A DNA stretch of 45,000 nt from Chitinophaga pinensis (lineage in GTDB: Bacteria > Bacteroidota > Bacteroidia > Chitinophagales > Chitinophagaceae): contig CAMBEI010000015.1 in the NCBI GenBank assembly GCA_945865645.1, positions 1-45,000 of the forward strand, given 5' to 3'. Below, piece after piece: positions 16,250-24,413 of the stretch (position 1 is its first letter; each line of letters starts with the position of its first letter). The notes under the pieces are model-generated. The model made no database searches, was not told the DNA's origin, and saw only the letters and a program-made list of their open reading frames with translations. Position numbers and translations under genes: made by a program.

Positions 16250-17731
16250 TTAAACTAAATTTATATATGCCGATAACCCATGAAGTCCCCCCTCTCTACC
16301 ATATCCACTTTCTTTATATCCACCAAACGGAGATGTAGGATCAAACTTATTAAATGTGTTTGCCCAAATAACACCTGCTCTTAATTTTGAGGTAAGATTA
16401 AAAATCTTAGAACCCTTGTCTGACCAAACACCTGCCGATAGGCCATAAGCTGTGTTATTCGCTTTCTCTATTACTTCATCATCTGTTCTAAAACTTTGGA
16501 TAGCAAGCACTGGACCAAAAATTTCTTCCTGTGCAATACGATTTGATTGTGCCACGTTTGTGAAAAGAGTTGGTCTGCAATAAAACCCTTTCTTAGGCAT
16601 TGCACAGGAACTCTGGTACATTTCAGCACCTTCCTGCAGTCCTATCTTAATATATTTATTAATGATGTCTAATTGTGCTTTTGAGTTGATGGCACCAATA
16701 TCAGTGTTCTTATCCATTGGGTCGCCAACAATTAAAGTTTCTAATCTATCTTTTAATTTGCGCACCACTTCGTTAAAAACAGATTCTTGTACATATAATC
16801 TAGAGCCTGCGCAACATACATGTCCCTGGTTAAAAAAAATGCCATTAATAACTCCTTCTACTGCTTGGTCAAGAGGGGCATCTTCAAAAATAATATTAGC
16901 CGCTTTGCCACCTAACTCTAGTGTTGCTTTTTTATTAGTTCCTGCAATGGCACGTTGAATAATTTTTCCAACATCAGTACTACCAGTGAAGGCAATTTTA
17001 TTTATATCGGCATGATTAACGATTGCAGCACCTGTTACACCTGCGCCAGTAATGATATTTACAACACCTGGTGGAACATCAGCTTCCTGAATAATTTCTG
17101 CAAGTTTTAATGCGGTTAGGGAAGTGTTTTCTGCTGGTTTTAAAACAACGGTATTTCCGCAAGCTAGCGCTGGTGCAATTTTCCAGGCAGCCATAAGCAG
17201 AGGAAAATTCCATGGAATTATTTGTCCCGCCACGCCCAGAGGTGTGGTCTTTCGGTTTGGAAAAGCATACTCTAATTTATCTGCCCAGCCCGCATAATAA
17301 AAGAAATGATTGGCAGCAGTGGGTACATCAAAATCGCGGCTCTCCCTAATTGGTTTACCTCCATCTAAAGTTTCTATAATGGCAAATTCCCTGGCACGTT
17401 CCTGTATCATACGTGCAATACGATAGATATATTTTGCCCTCTCTGCAGTCGGCATTTTTTTCCAGGTTTTATCATATGCAGTTCTTGCAGCTTTTACCGC
17501 TTTATTTACATCGGCGGTATTGGCTTCTGCAATCATTGATAATTTTTCTTCGGTAGCAGGATTTATGGTTGAAAAATATTTTTTACTCATTGGCCTTTCA
17601 AACTTGCCATTAATGAATAGATCGTATTGCGGATCTATTTTAGCAGCCTTTTTACTTTCTGGTGCCGGAGCAAAGTTTTTTACACTGTCGAATTTTAATT
17701 TGATCGTATTATTCTTAACTAATTTTGCCAT
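16250..17731 (-). CDS. Aldehyde dehydrogenase, ALDH16-like catalytic subunit
   Basis: 493-residue complete ALDH: oxyanion N175 (IPWNFP), general base E272 (LELGGKA) and catalytic C306 (NQGHVCC). A roughly 35-residue N-terminal extension precedes the usual YDLFINGKF start of the fold. It lies between deoC and the truncated ALDH-like gene. DeoC releases acetaldehyde and glyceraldehyde-3-phosphate from deoxyribose-5-phosphate, so oxidation of acetaldehyde to acetate is a reasonable substrate guess. Family assignment is secure; the substrate is inferred from the operon only. Confidence 0.9.
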   Translation of the reverse strand: MAKLVKNNTIKLKFDSVKNFAPAPESKKAAKIDPQYDLFINGKFERPMSKKYFSTINPATEEKLSMIAEANTADVNKAVKAARTAYDKTWKKMPTAERAKYIYRIARMIQERAREFAIIETLDGGKPIRESRDFDVPTAANHFFYYAGWADKLEYAFPNRKTTPLGVAGQIIPWNFPLLMAAWKIAPALACGNTVVLKPAENTSLTALKLAEIIQEADVPPGVVNIITGAGVTGAAIVNHADINKIAFTGSTDVGKIIQRAIAGTNKKATLELGGKAANIIFEDAPLDQAVEGVINGIFFNQGHVCCAGSRLYVQESVFNEVVRKLKDRLETLIVGDPMDKNTDIGAINSKAQLDIINKYIKIGLQEGAEMYQSSCAMPKKGFYCRPTLFTNVAQSNRIAQEEIFGPVLAIQSFRTDDEVIEKANNTAYGLSAGVWSDKGSKIFNLTSKLRAGVIWANTFNKFDPTSPFGGYKESGYGREGGLHGLSAYINLV

Positions 17732-17764
17732 TATATATTTTTTAGAACAATTATATATTTTTTA

Positions 17765-17832
17765 CGCTGAGCTCACAGAGGAGCGGGGTGAGCAGAAAAA
17801 AAGGAGATCTCTGCTTTTTTGTGAGCTCAGCG
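17765..17832. repeat. Long hairpin between deoC and ALDH genes, possible REP-like element
   Basis: CGCTGAGCTCAC at 17765-17776 is perfectly complementary to GTGAGCTCAGCG at 17821-17832. An inner 6-bp stem, AGCAGA at 17791-17796 with TCTGCT at 17810-17815, is nested inside. It fills most of the 106-base gap between deoC and the downstream ALDH gene. It is more GC-rich than the surrounding spacers and could be a dispersed repeat copy, an mRNA processing or stabilising hairpin, or a partial terminator. Confidence 0.65.
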
Positions 17833-17837
17833 CGAAA

Positions 17838-18749
17838 CTAATCTATTGAAAAATAATTAGCATTTTGATAAATACCTGTTTTCTGTTTCATTAACTGCAT
17901 TAATATATCATTTGCCAAACTGCTTGCCCCAAATCTAAACCATTCGTTACTCATCCAGTCCTCACCCAAGGTTTCATTTAGCATTACTAAATAATGTAAT
18001 GCTAGTTTTGATTTTCCAATACCACCAGCGGGTTTCATGGCGATTTTTTTTCCTGTCTTATAATAAAAATCACGTATGGCTTCTAGCATTACCAAGGTAA
18101 TTGGCATGGTAGCGGCTGGTGAAATTTTTCCTGTGGAAGTTTTTATAAAATCTGCGCCAGCATACATAGCAATATCGCTAGCCTTGCGCACTTTGTCGTA
18201 TGTAACCAACTCGCCCGTTTCCAATATTACTTTTAAGCGCGCTTTGCCGCAGGCTTCTTTAATAGCAGCAATTTCATCAAAAACATAATTGTATTCTCCT
18301 TGTAAAAATTTTCCTCTGGAAATTACCATGTCGACTTCATCAGCGCCATGCTGAACTGCATATTTTGTATCTCTTATTTTTATATCACGTGTCGCCTGTC
18401 CGCTAGGAAATGCAGTTGCCACTGATGCTACTTTTACACCCGAACCTTCTAATGCTTTTTTTGCAATTTTTACCATAGATGGATAAACGCAAATGGCTGC
18501 TACTGTTGGCAAACCGGGATATACATCATGCAAATGAATAGCTTTATAACAAAGCTGTTTTACCTTTCCATCGGTGTCTTTTCCTTCTAATGTAGTTAAA
18601 TCAATCATATTTAATGCAAGCATTAAACCATTTAATTTAGTTTCATTTTTTATGCTTCGTTTGGTAAATCTCGATGATCTTTCTTCAATGCCTACCTGAT
18701 CAATATGAGGGGGTAGTAAAAAATCAGGAATTATTTTCGTTGAGATCAT
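17838..18749 (-). CDS. deoC: Deoxyribose-phosphate aldolase, catalytically complete long form
   Basis: 303-residue class I aldolase that splits 2-deoxyribose-5-phosphate into acetaldehyde and glyceraldehyde-3-phosphate. All three catalytic residues are visible: D140 (ADEVDMV), Schiff-base K203 (FIKTSTGK) and the proton-relay K239 (AMKPAGGI). The N-terminus is about 45 residues longer than short bacterial DeoC, as in long-form DERAs. It follows nucleoside phosphorylase by 43 bases and precedes two ALDH-family genes, making a deoxynucleoside degradation operon. A second, degenerate DeoC homologue lies at 24414-25076. Confidence 0.96.
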   Translation of the reverse strand: MISTKIIPDFLLPPHIDQVGIEERSSRFTKRSIKNETKLNGLMLALNMIDLTTLEGKDTDGKVKQLCYKAIHLHDVYPGLPTVAAICVYPSMVKIAKKALEGSGVKVASVATAFPSGQATRDIKIRDTKYAVQHGADEVDMVISRGKFLQGEYNYVFDEIAAIKEACGKARLKVILETGELVTYDKVRKASDIAMYAGADFIKTSTGKISPAATMPITLVMLEAIRDFYYKTGKKIAMKPAGGIGKSKLALHYLVMLNETLGEDWMSNEWFRFGASSLANDILMQLMKQKTGIYQNANYFSID

Positions 18750-18792
18750 TTGTAATTGATTAAAATTCCTTGAAGACTATTTAAAATTATTT

Positions 18793-19665
18793 TTAAGATG
18801 TTAATGCCTCTAACGATTTTATAACTAGTTTTTCTACAGCCGCATTACTATCTTTTGAATATTCTTTTACCACACGGTTTGCAATGATAACATTTATGCT
18901 TAAACATTCGTGCCCCATCAATTTGCCCAAGCCATAAATGGCCGATGTTTCCATTTCAAAGTTAGTTATTCGGTGCCTATTAAAATTGAAATGTGTAAGC
19001 TTATCAATAAGCCCCGGACTACTTAAATCCAAACGCAATACCCGGCCTTGTGGTCCAAAAAATCCCGGACAGGTTACTGTAATGCCTTTGTGAAAATTAT
19101 TGCCGAATTTTTGTAACAAAATTTCACTGCCATTAAAAGCATATGGGTTGGTGATGCCCTTATCTAAATGGGTTTGTGCAATAAAAGCCTCAACCAATTC
19201 TTTATCTGCCAAAGTTTTTTCATAGCTGTAAAAATTAAGTAGGTTATCTAAACCTAAGCCATGTGTTGATGCAACAAAACTATCAACGGGAATATCTGCC
19301 TGTAATGATCCCGAAGTGCCAAAACGGATAATGTTAAGTTTGGTTAATTCATTTTTTATTGATCTTGTCTCAAAATCAATGTTTACTAAAGCATCTAGTT
19401 CGTTAAAAACAATATCAATATTATCGGGACCAATGCCAGTAGATATAACTGAAATATGTTTATCACCTATATAACCGGTGTGGGTTATAAATTCGCGATG
19501 TTGTAACTGGTACTCAATTTTATCAAAATGAGTAGAAATTTTTTTCACTCTAGCTGGATCGCCAACCACAATTATGGTATTAGCCAATTCTTCGGGCCTC
19601 ACATCTAAATGATAAATGGCACCGCGACTGTTAATAATTAATTCTGATTCTGCAATTTTTTGCAT
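18793..19665 (-). CDS. Nucleoside phosphorylase, uridine phosphorylase-like
   Basis: 290-residue member of the PNP/UDP family, which cleaves (deoxy)nucleosides with phosphate to base and (deoxy)ribose-1-phosphate. Visible signatures: VVGDPARV at 34-40 (phosphate-site glycine and arginine), RFGTSGSL at 114-121, and FEMETSAIYGL around 235, the ribose-binding Met-Glu segment. It is the first gene of the operon and has a clear TAnnTTTG box upstream. Pairing with deoC suggests deoxynucleoside use. The step from deoxyribose-1-phosphate to the 5-phosphate (a phosphopentomutase) is not in view. Base specificity cannot be told from sequence. Confidence 0.88.
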   Translation of the reverse strand: MQKIAESELIINSRGAIYHLDVRPEELANTIIVVGDPARVKKISTHFDKIEYQLQHREFITHTGYIGDKHISVISTGIGPDNIDIVFNELDALVNIDFETRSIKNELTKLNIIRFGTSGSLQADIPVDSFVASTHGLGLDNLLNFYSYEKTLADKELVEAFIAQTHLDKGITNPYAFNGSEILLQKFGNNFHKGITVTCPGFFGPQGRVLRLDLSSPGLIDKLTHFNFNRHRITNFEMETSAIYGLGKLMGHECLSINVIIANRVVKEYSKDSNAAVEKLVIKSLEALTS

Positions 19666-19668
19666 ACG

Positions 19669-19691
19669 CTAATCATTAGTTAACAAAGATA
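19669..19691 (-). promoter_or_regulatory. Promoter box and palindrome of the nucleoside/deoC operon
   Basis: TATCTTTG on the minus strand (19684-19691) fits TAnnTTTG, 18 bases before the start codon. A palindrome, CTAATCATTAG at 19669-19679, overlaps the expected transcription start and is a candidate operator. The -33 element would be TTA, 20 bases upstream, rather than TTG. Confidence 0.5.
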
Positions 19692-19739
19692 CAATAAATG
19701 GGAAGGCTTTGTAACGCTTATAGGGAATACATAAAATTT

Positions 19740-19770
19740 AAAAGCAGAATTAATTAATAATCCTGCTTTT
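19740..19770 (-). terminator. Putative terminator after the 444-residue amidohydrolase gene
   Basis: AAAAGCAG at 19740-19747 pairs with CTGCTTTT at 19763-19770, and the stem extends inward after one mismatch. On the minus strand it lies about 20 bases past the stop and ends in TTTTAAATTTTA. Confidence 0.55.
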
Positions 19771-19788
19771 TTAAAATTTATATTTTTT

Positions 19789-21123
19789 TTATTTTATCCC
19801 ATACTTGGTCTTATACTTTTCTGCTAACTGCTTTTGTTTATTATCTAAATCAATTTTTCTGCCCTGTATAAAAGCTTGTGTAATAATATTGGTACGCATA
19901 TCTAAAATATCACCCTCGCTTACAACGATGTTGGCATCTTTACCGATTTCAATGCTGCCAGTTTTGTCGGCAATGCCTAATATTGTTGCTGCATTTAAAG
20001 TGATGGAGCTAAGTGCTTCTTCTTTGCTTAATCCGTATGTTGCTGCTGTGCCTGCATTAAATGGTAGGTTGCGGTAACGGCTGTTGCCATCGTCGTCATT
20101 AATAGTAAACAGCACACCTGCTTTTTGCAATAGGCCAGGTGTTTTATATGGTTGATCAATATCATCATCAATCATCGCGGGTAAATCATGCAACTGGTTT
20201 AATATAATCGAAATATTATTTTGCTTTAAAATATCTGCTATCTGCCAGCTATCAACTGCGCCAACCAACACCACATCAAAATCAAATTCTTTTACAAAAT
20301 CAACAGCTAGCAGCATTTCTTTTACAATGTTACAATGAATAAAAAGTTTTTGTTTTTTATCAAATAAATTTCTAACGGATTCAAATTTTGTATTTGTATT
20401 TTCGTGTTTACTTTCTGTTAGGTATGCTTTTGCTTCCCGAAAAAATATTTTTACTTTTTCAATTTGTTCTAAACCGCTTTTTACTGGATCGGCTGCTGGC
20501 TGCTGCCCGCCAAATCCACCTCTGCCACCCCGACTACCACTGCGTACTAATAGAGAAGGCATACGTAAATGTATGGCCACATCCATTTTATACGCCGCAT
20601 CTTCCCAGTTCCATGCATCTAATTGAACAACGGATGAAGAACCCGAAATGATGCCTCCATCAGGGATTACATTCGCTAATAAAATACCATTGCTACGTAG
20701 GGTGTTAATCACTTTTGAGTCGGTATTGTAGGCAACAATTGAACGAATGCTTGGATTCATATCTCCAATCTCTGTACCATCAATAGTTGATCGGGTACTA
20801 TTAACTTCTATTAAACCCAATTGCGAGGCCGTTAAAATTAAACCTGGATAAAGGTGCTTTCCTACACAATCTATAACCTTTGCGTTGGTTGTATCAGCAG
20901 CTGTACTTACTGCAGTTATTTTTCCGTTTGTAAAAATTACAGTGCCGTTATTTATAATTTTTCCGTTACCAATGTGTATGGTTGCATTTGTTAAAGCAAT
21001 CGTTTCTTGCTGTGCGTTTGCAGGTAAAATAGTTTCCTGCGCAGATACATGGATAAAGAAGCAGATTAAAAAGGTTACCATAATAATCCTATTGTATCTG
21101 ATTTTAGCTTTAGTATATTTCAT
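19789..21123 (-). CDS. Exported amidohydrolase-family protein lacking HxH
   Basis: 444 residues with a signal peptide (hydrophobic segment ending HVSAQ, about residue 29); M15 is an alternative start that gives a cleaner signal. The beginning (TNATIHIGNGKIINNG, VIDCVGKHLYPGLI) and the end (GSIEIGKDANIVVSEGD) are typical of imidazolonepropionase-like amidohydrolases. However, the metal-binding HxH that normally follows PGLID is replaced by LTASQ (97-101), and only scattered later ligands remain (IHCN, FTINDDD). A Gly/Arg-rich insert (SRGGRGGFGGQQ) is present. It is the second gene of a pair, 78 bases after the 1029-residue homologue. It may be non-hydrolytic or use altered metal ligands. Confidence 0.8.
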   Translation of the reverse strand: MKYTKAKIRYNRIIMVTFLICFFIHVSAQETILPANAQQETIALTNATIHIGNGKIINNGTVIFTNGKITAVSTAADTTNAKVIDCVGKHLYPGLILTASQLGLIEVNSTRSTIDGTEIGDMNPSIRSIVAYNTDSKVINTLRSNGILLANVIPDGGIISGSSSVVQLDAWNWEDAAYKMDVAIHLRMPSLLVRSGSRGGRGGFGGQQPAADPVKSGLEQIEKVKIFFREAKAYLTESKHENTNTKFESVRNLFDKKQKLFIHCNIVKEMLLAVDFVKEFDFDVVLVGAVDSWQIADILKQNNISIILNQLHDLPAMIDDDIDQPYKTPGLLQKAGVLFTINDDDGNSRYRNLPFNAGTAATYGLSKEEALSSITLNAATILGIADKTGSIEIGKDANIVVSEGDILDMRTNIITQAFIQGRKIDLDNKQKQLAEKYKTKYGIK

Positions 21124-21201
21124 ATTAAATTATTTAGAGCTTAATTTGATTTGTTTATTTAAATACCTAGTGTTTTTTTATGTTTAGTGAATGATGTAGG
21201 C

Positions 21202-24200
21202 TTAATTATTATTTTCTAGATCATCAACGTCAATCCCTAATAATCCATGACTATGATAGTGATCGCCACAGGTATTAATAATTTCATACCTTGGCCTAGC
21301 CCCTCTAAAATTTCCAGCACCGCCAGCACCTGGTGTTGCTGATTTTTTTGCAATAGTTAGTTTTTGAATTAACCTTGCTTTTTCATTTTTATTTTGAATG
21401 CGCATTGCCGCATCTTTGTCCCTATCAAAATAAATAATCCCATCAACAATTGTTTTTTCAGCCTTGGCATATATAGATAATGGGTTATCACTCCAAAGGA
21501 CTAAATCAGCATCTTTACCCACTTTTATGCTACCCACTTTGTTATCAATGTGTAACATTATTGCTGGATTAATAGTTATCATTTTAAATGCATCTTCTTC
21601 GCTCATGCCACCATACTTAATACTCTTAGCTGCTTCTTGATTTAGTCGTCTTGCCATTTCTGCATCATCCGAATTAATGGCTACATTCAAACCAACTTTG
21701 TGCATGATGTAGGCATTGTATGGAATAGCATCTACTACTTCCATTTTATAATTCCACCAATCGCTAAAGGTTGATACATTGGCGCTATGCGCTTTCATTT
21801 TATCTGCTACTTTATATCCTTCTAGAATATGCGTGAAGGTGTTTACAACAAAGCCAAATTTATCTGCTACTTTCATTGTTGCATTAATTTCACTTTGCAC
21901 ATAAGAGTGACAGGTAATAAATCTTTTTTTATTCATTATTTCTACCAAAGCATCTAATTCCAAATCTCTGCGAACAATAATAGGAGTAGCGCCTTTTTTC
22001 TTATTATTGTCTTCAGCGGCTTTTAAACTTGCCTGGTAATCAACTGCTCTGGTAAAAGCATCCATCAACACTTGGTCAACGCCCATACGGGTATCCGGAA
22101 AACGGGGATTACCCTGCGTACTTGAACTTCTTTTTACATTTTCGCCCAGTGCAAATTTTATAAATGGATCGGCATCTGCAAATTTCATATCCTGGTCATT
22201 AGCACCCCAGCGTAATTTTATTAATTGCGTTTGTCCCCCAATGGTATTAGCCGAGCCATGTAAAATATGAGAACTTGTTACTCCTCCGCTCAACTGACGG
22301 TAAATATTCATGTCATCGGGGTTCAAGTTATCACCTATCCTTACTTCTGATGTAACACTTTGTCCGCCTTCATTTGTTGAAGAAGATGCTATATGCGAAT
22401 GTTCATCAATAATACCTGCAGTAACATATTTACCAGTGCCATCAATAATTCTGGCTGTAGTATCTGTTAAGTTTTTTGCAACAGCAATAATTTTGCCATT
22501 TTTTACTAAAACATCGGTGTTATTTAAATTACCCTCCTTTTCGTTGGTCCAAACGGTTGCATTTTTAATTAAAATATTTTCAGCCTTAGGCATTTGCTCC
22601 CAGCCATAACTTAAAAATGGATAGGTTACTTTTCCAAGCACTACAGGTTGTTTAGGCTTTAAACTATCTGCTTTTGCTTCTGTTTTTTTATCAAAATTAG
22701 CAGTCCAGGTAAATACATTTCCTGCAGCGTCACTGCCCCTGCCATTCCATATTTTTCCAGTTGCAACACCACTTAGTATTGTCTCCTTTGCATTAGGCCC
22801 GCGGCCTTCGACATAGCTTAATTTTACTAATTTTCCATCGTAACTGTATTTTCCTGCCAGGGTGTCTTTACCCATAAAACTGGCAATTCCCGCATCTTTC
22901 AGATCTACAGAAAATGTTTTTACCCCTCCATTTGTATTTGCAGTTAAAGTGTAAATACCTTTTACATCATACCAATTTTCATCTTTAATAGAATTCTTTA
23001 AGCCCTGTGTCCAGTTTTGTAACAACACTGTTTTTTCAGCAAATATGGGTCCTGAAGTAATTAAAAAATTAGCAATTTTGCCTGCATCTAAACTTCCAAT
23101 TTTATCATACATGCCCAGCATAGTTGCCGGTGTTTTTGTAAGTGCCTCCAATGCTTTTGCCTCTGTTAATCCATATTCCATAGCTTTGCGAAGATTAGTC
23201 ATAAACTCTGTAACGTTAGATAAATCAGCTGTGGTTAAACTAAACCCAATGCCTGCTTTTTCAAAAGCTGCAGCATTTCCAGGGGCCTGTTCCCAATGTT
23301 TAAGATCATCTAATCCAACAAATCGTAAATCATTCGGATCATCTACATCCATGGCAACAGGATAATTTAATGATAAAATAAATAACGCTTTTGTTTGTGC
23401 CATTTCTTTAATACGTTGATACTCGTTGCCACCGCCTTTAATAATAAACTGCACACCAAATTCATCTCCAATTTTATCTGCTCTTAAATCATTCCATTTA
23501 TCTCCTGCTTCAAAAATTTGAGGTAGATTTTGATTATCGTTCCAGCTTTTTAAGGATAAATTTACACCCTCAGAACTTGGATTGCTTTTGTACCATTGGG
23601 CATCTAAGTAAGTTTGACGAAGCAAAGCGATACTACCCATCATTGAACTTGGATAACTTTGCGCTGATGTGCCCCTGTTGAAAGAATAATGTGCTGCTGC
23701 TCTATCTTTTAGTATTATAAAATTATCGGGTTGGTTGGCTAATGTTACAAATGCGCTTGTTCCCCGGGCAATACCGTCTTTCTGATGGGTTAGCACAGCG
23801 CCAAAACCTATATCTCTTAATGCTTTTGCTTTTGTATCATCGGCAGTAAAAATTTTATATGCTTCTGTTTCACTTTTAATAGATTGGTTCCAACCATAAG
23901 CTCCTTTGGTGTTTGAGGTTAGCTGCTGTGTACGAAAAAAAGCACCTGCGCCACTTGCTGTTTGTTGGCGTTCGGCCGACGCCATCCCGTAGTCGCTGTA
24001 AATGTCGATAAATGCAGGGTAAATATATTTGCCAATACAATCAATAACTACAGCTTCTTTTGGAATAGTAATATTATTTCCAACTGCTTCAATTTTTCCC
24101 TGGCGAATAATCAATGTTGCATTTTGCACTAAGGTTTGGCCATCTCTTACAATGGTGGCATTTGTAAAGGCATAGCAGCCGTTTTTGGGATTTGCTACAT

Positions 24201-24291
24201 CATTTACTGGGTACGTTTCCTGTGCTTTAATGTGCTGGGAAGTACTGGATAAAAATAGAAATCCGATCAAAATTTTTTTAATCTTTTGCAT
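21202..24291 (-). CDS. Exported double amidohydrolase, N-half degenerate
   Basis: 1029 residues. A signal peptide is followed by two amidohydrolase halves. The N-terminal half (about 35-430) starts with FTNATIVRDGQ and ends with IGSLDAGKIANFLI, but the metal HxH site after YPAFID reads IYSD (97-100), so it lacks that ligand pair. A beta-rich linker (about 440-560) follows. The C-terminal half has H631/H633 (IIDEHSH), further His residues in CHSYVQ and FTHILEGYK, and INSDDAE, so it looks metal-competent. The C-terminus is His-rich (CGDHYHSHG). Periplasmic hydrolysis of a cyclic amide or peptide-like substrate is possible; the substrate is unknown. Tandem with the 444-residue homologue. Confidence 0.85.
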   Translation of the reverse strand: MQKIKKILIGFLFLSSTSQHIKAQETYPVNDVANPKNGCYAFTNATIVRDGQTLVQNATLIIRQGKIEAVGNNITIPKEAVVIDCIGKYIYPAFIDIYSDYGMASAERQQTASGAGAFFRTQQLTSNTKGAYGWNQSIKSETEAYKIFTADDTKAKALRDIGFGAVLTHQKDGIARGTSAFVTLANQPDNFIILKDRAAAHYSFNRGTSAQSYPSSMMGSIALLRQTYLDAQWYKSNPSSEGVNLSLKSWNDNQNLPQIFEAGDKWNDLRADKIGDEFGVQFIIKGGGNEYQRIKEMAQTKALFILSLNYPVAMDVDDPNDLRFVGLDDLKHWEQAPGNAAAFEKAGIGFSLTTADLSNVTEFMTNLRKAMEYGLTEAKALEALTKTPATMLGMYDKIGSLDAGKIANFLITSGPIFAEKTVLLQNWTQGLKNSIKDENWYDVKGIYTLTANTNGGVKTFSVDLKDAGIASFMGKDTLAGKYSYDGKLVKLSYVEGRGPNAKETILSGVATGKIWNGRGSDAAGNVFTWTANFDKKTEAKADSLKPKQPVVLGKVTYPFLSYGWEQMPKAENILIKNATVWTNEKEGNLNNTDVLVKNGKIIAVAKNLTDTTARIIDGTGKYVTAGIIDEHSHIASSSTNEGGQSVTSEVRIGDNLNPDDMNIYRQLSGGVTSSHILHGSANTIGGQTQLIKLRWGANDQDMKFADADPFIKFALGENVKRSSSTQGNPRFPDTRMGVDQVLMDAFTRAVDYQASLKAAEDNNKKKGATPIIVRRDLELDALVEIMNKKRFITCHSYVQSEINATMKVADKFGFVVNTFTHILEGYKVADKMKAHSANVSTFSDWWNYKMEVVDAIPYNAYIMHKVGLNVAINSDDAEMARRLNQEAAKSIKYGGMSEEDAFKMITINPAIMLHIDNKVGSIKVGKDADLVLWSDNPLSIYAKAEKTIVDGIIYFDRDKDAAMRIQNKNEKARLIQKLTIAKKSATPGAGGAGNFRGARPRYEIINTCGDHYHSHGLLGIDVDDLENNN

Positions 24292-24387
24292 GCAGTATGT
24301 TTTATGTTGTTTTGATTTGAGATGATAAATATAATAAATGATTAGATGTAATTAATACCATTTATATAATAAAGGTTGTCTAATTCG

Positions 24388-24395
24388 TATTTTTG
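24388..24395 (+). promoter_or_regulatory. Putative -7 box of the DeoC-like gene
   Basis: TATTTTTG matches TAnnTTTG, 18 bases before the ATG at 24414. No correctly spaced TTG is seen upstream. Confidence 0.4.
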
Positions 24396-24413
24396 TAAAA
24401 CGCAAATTAAATT

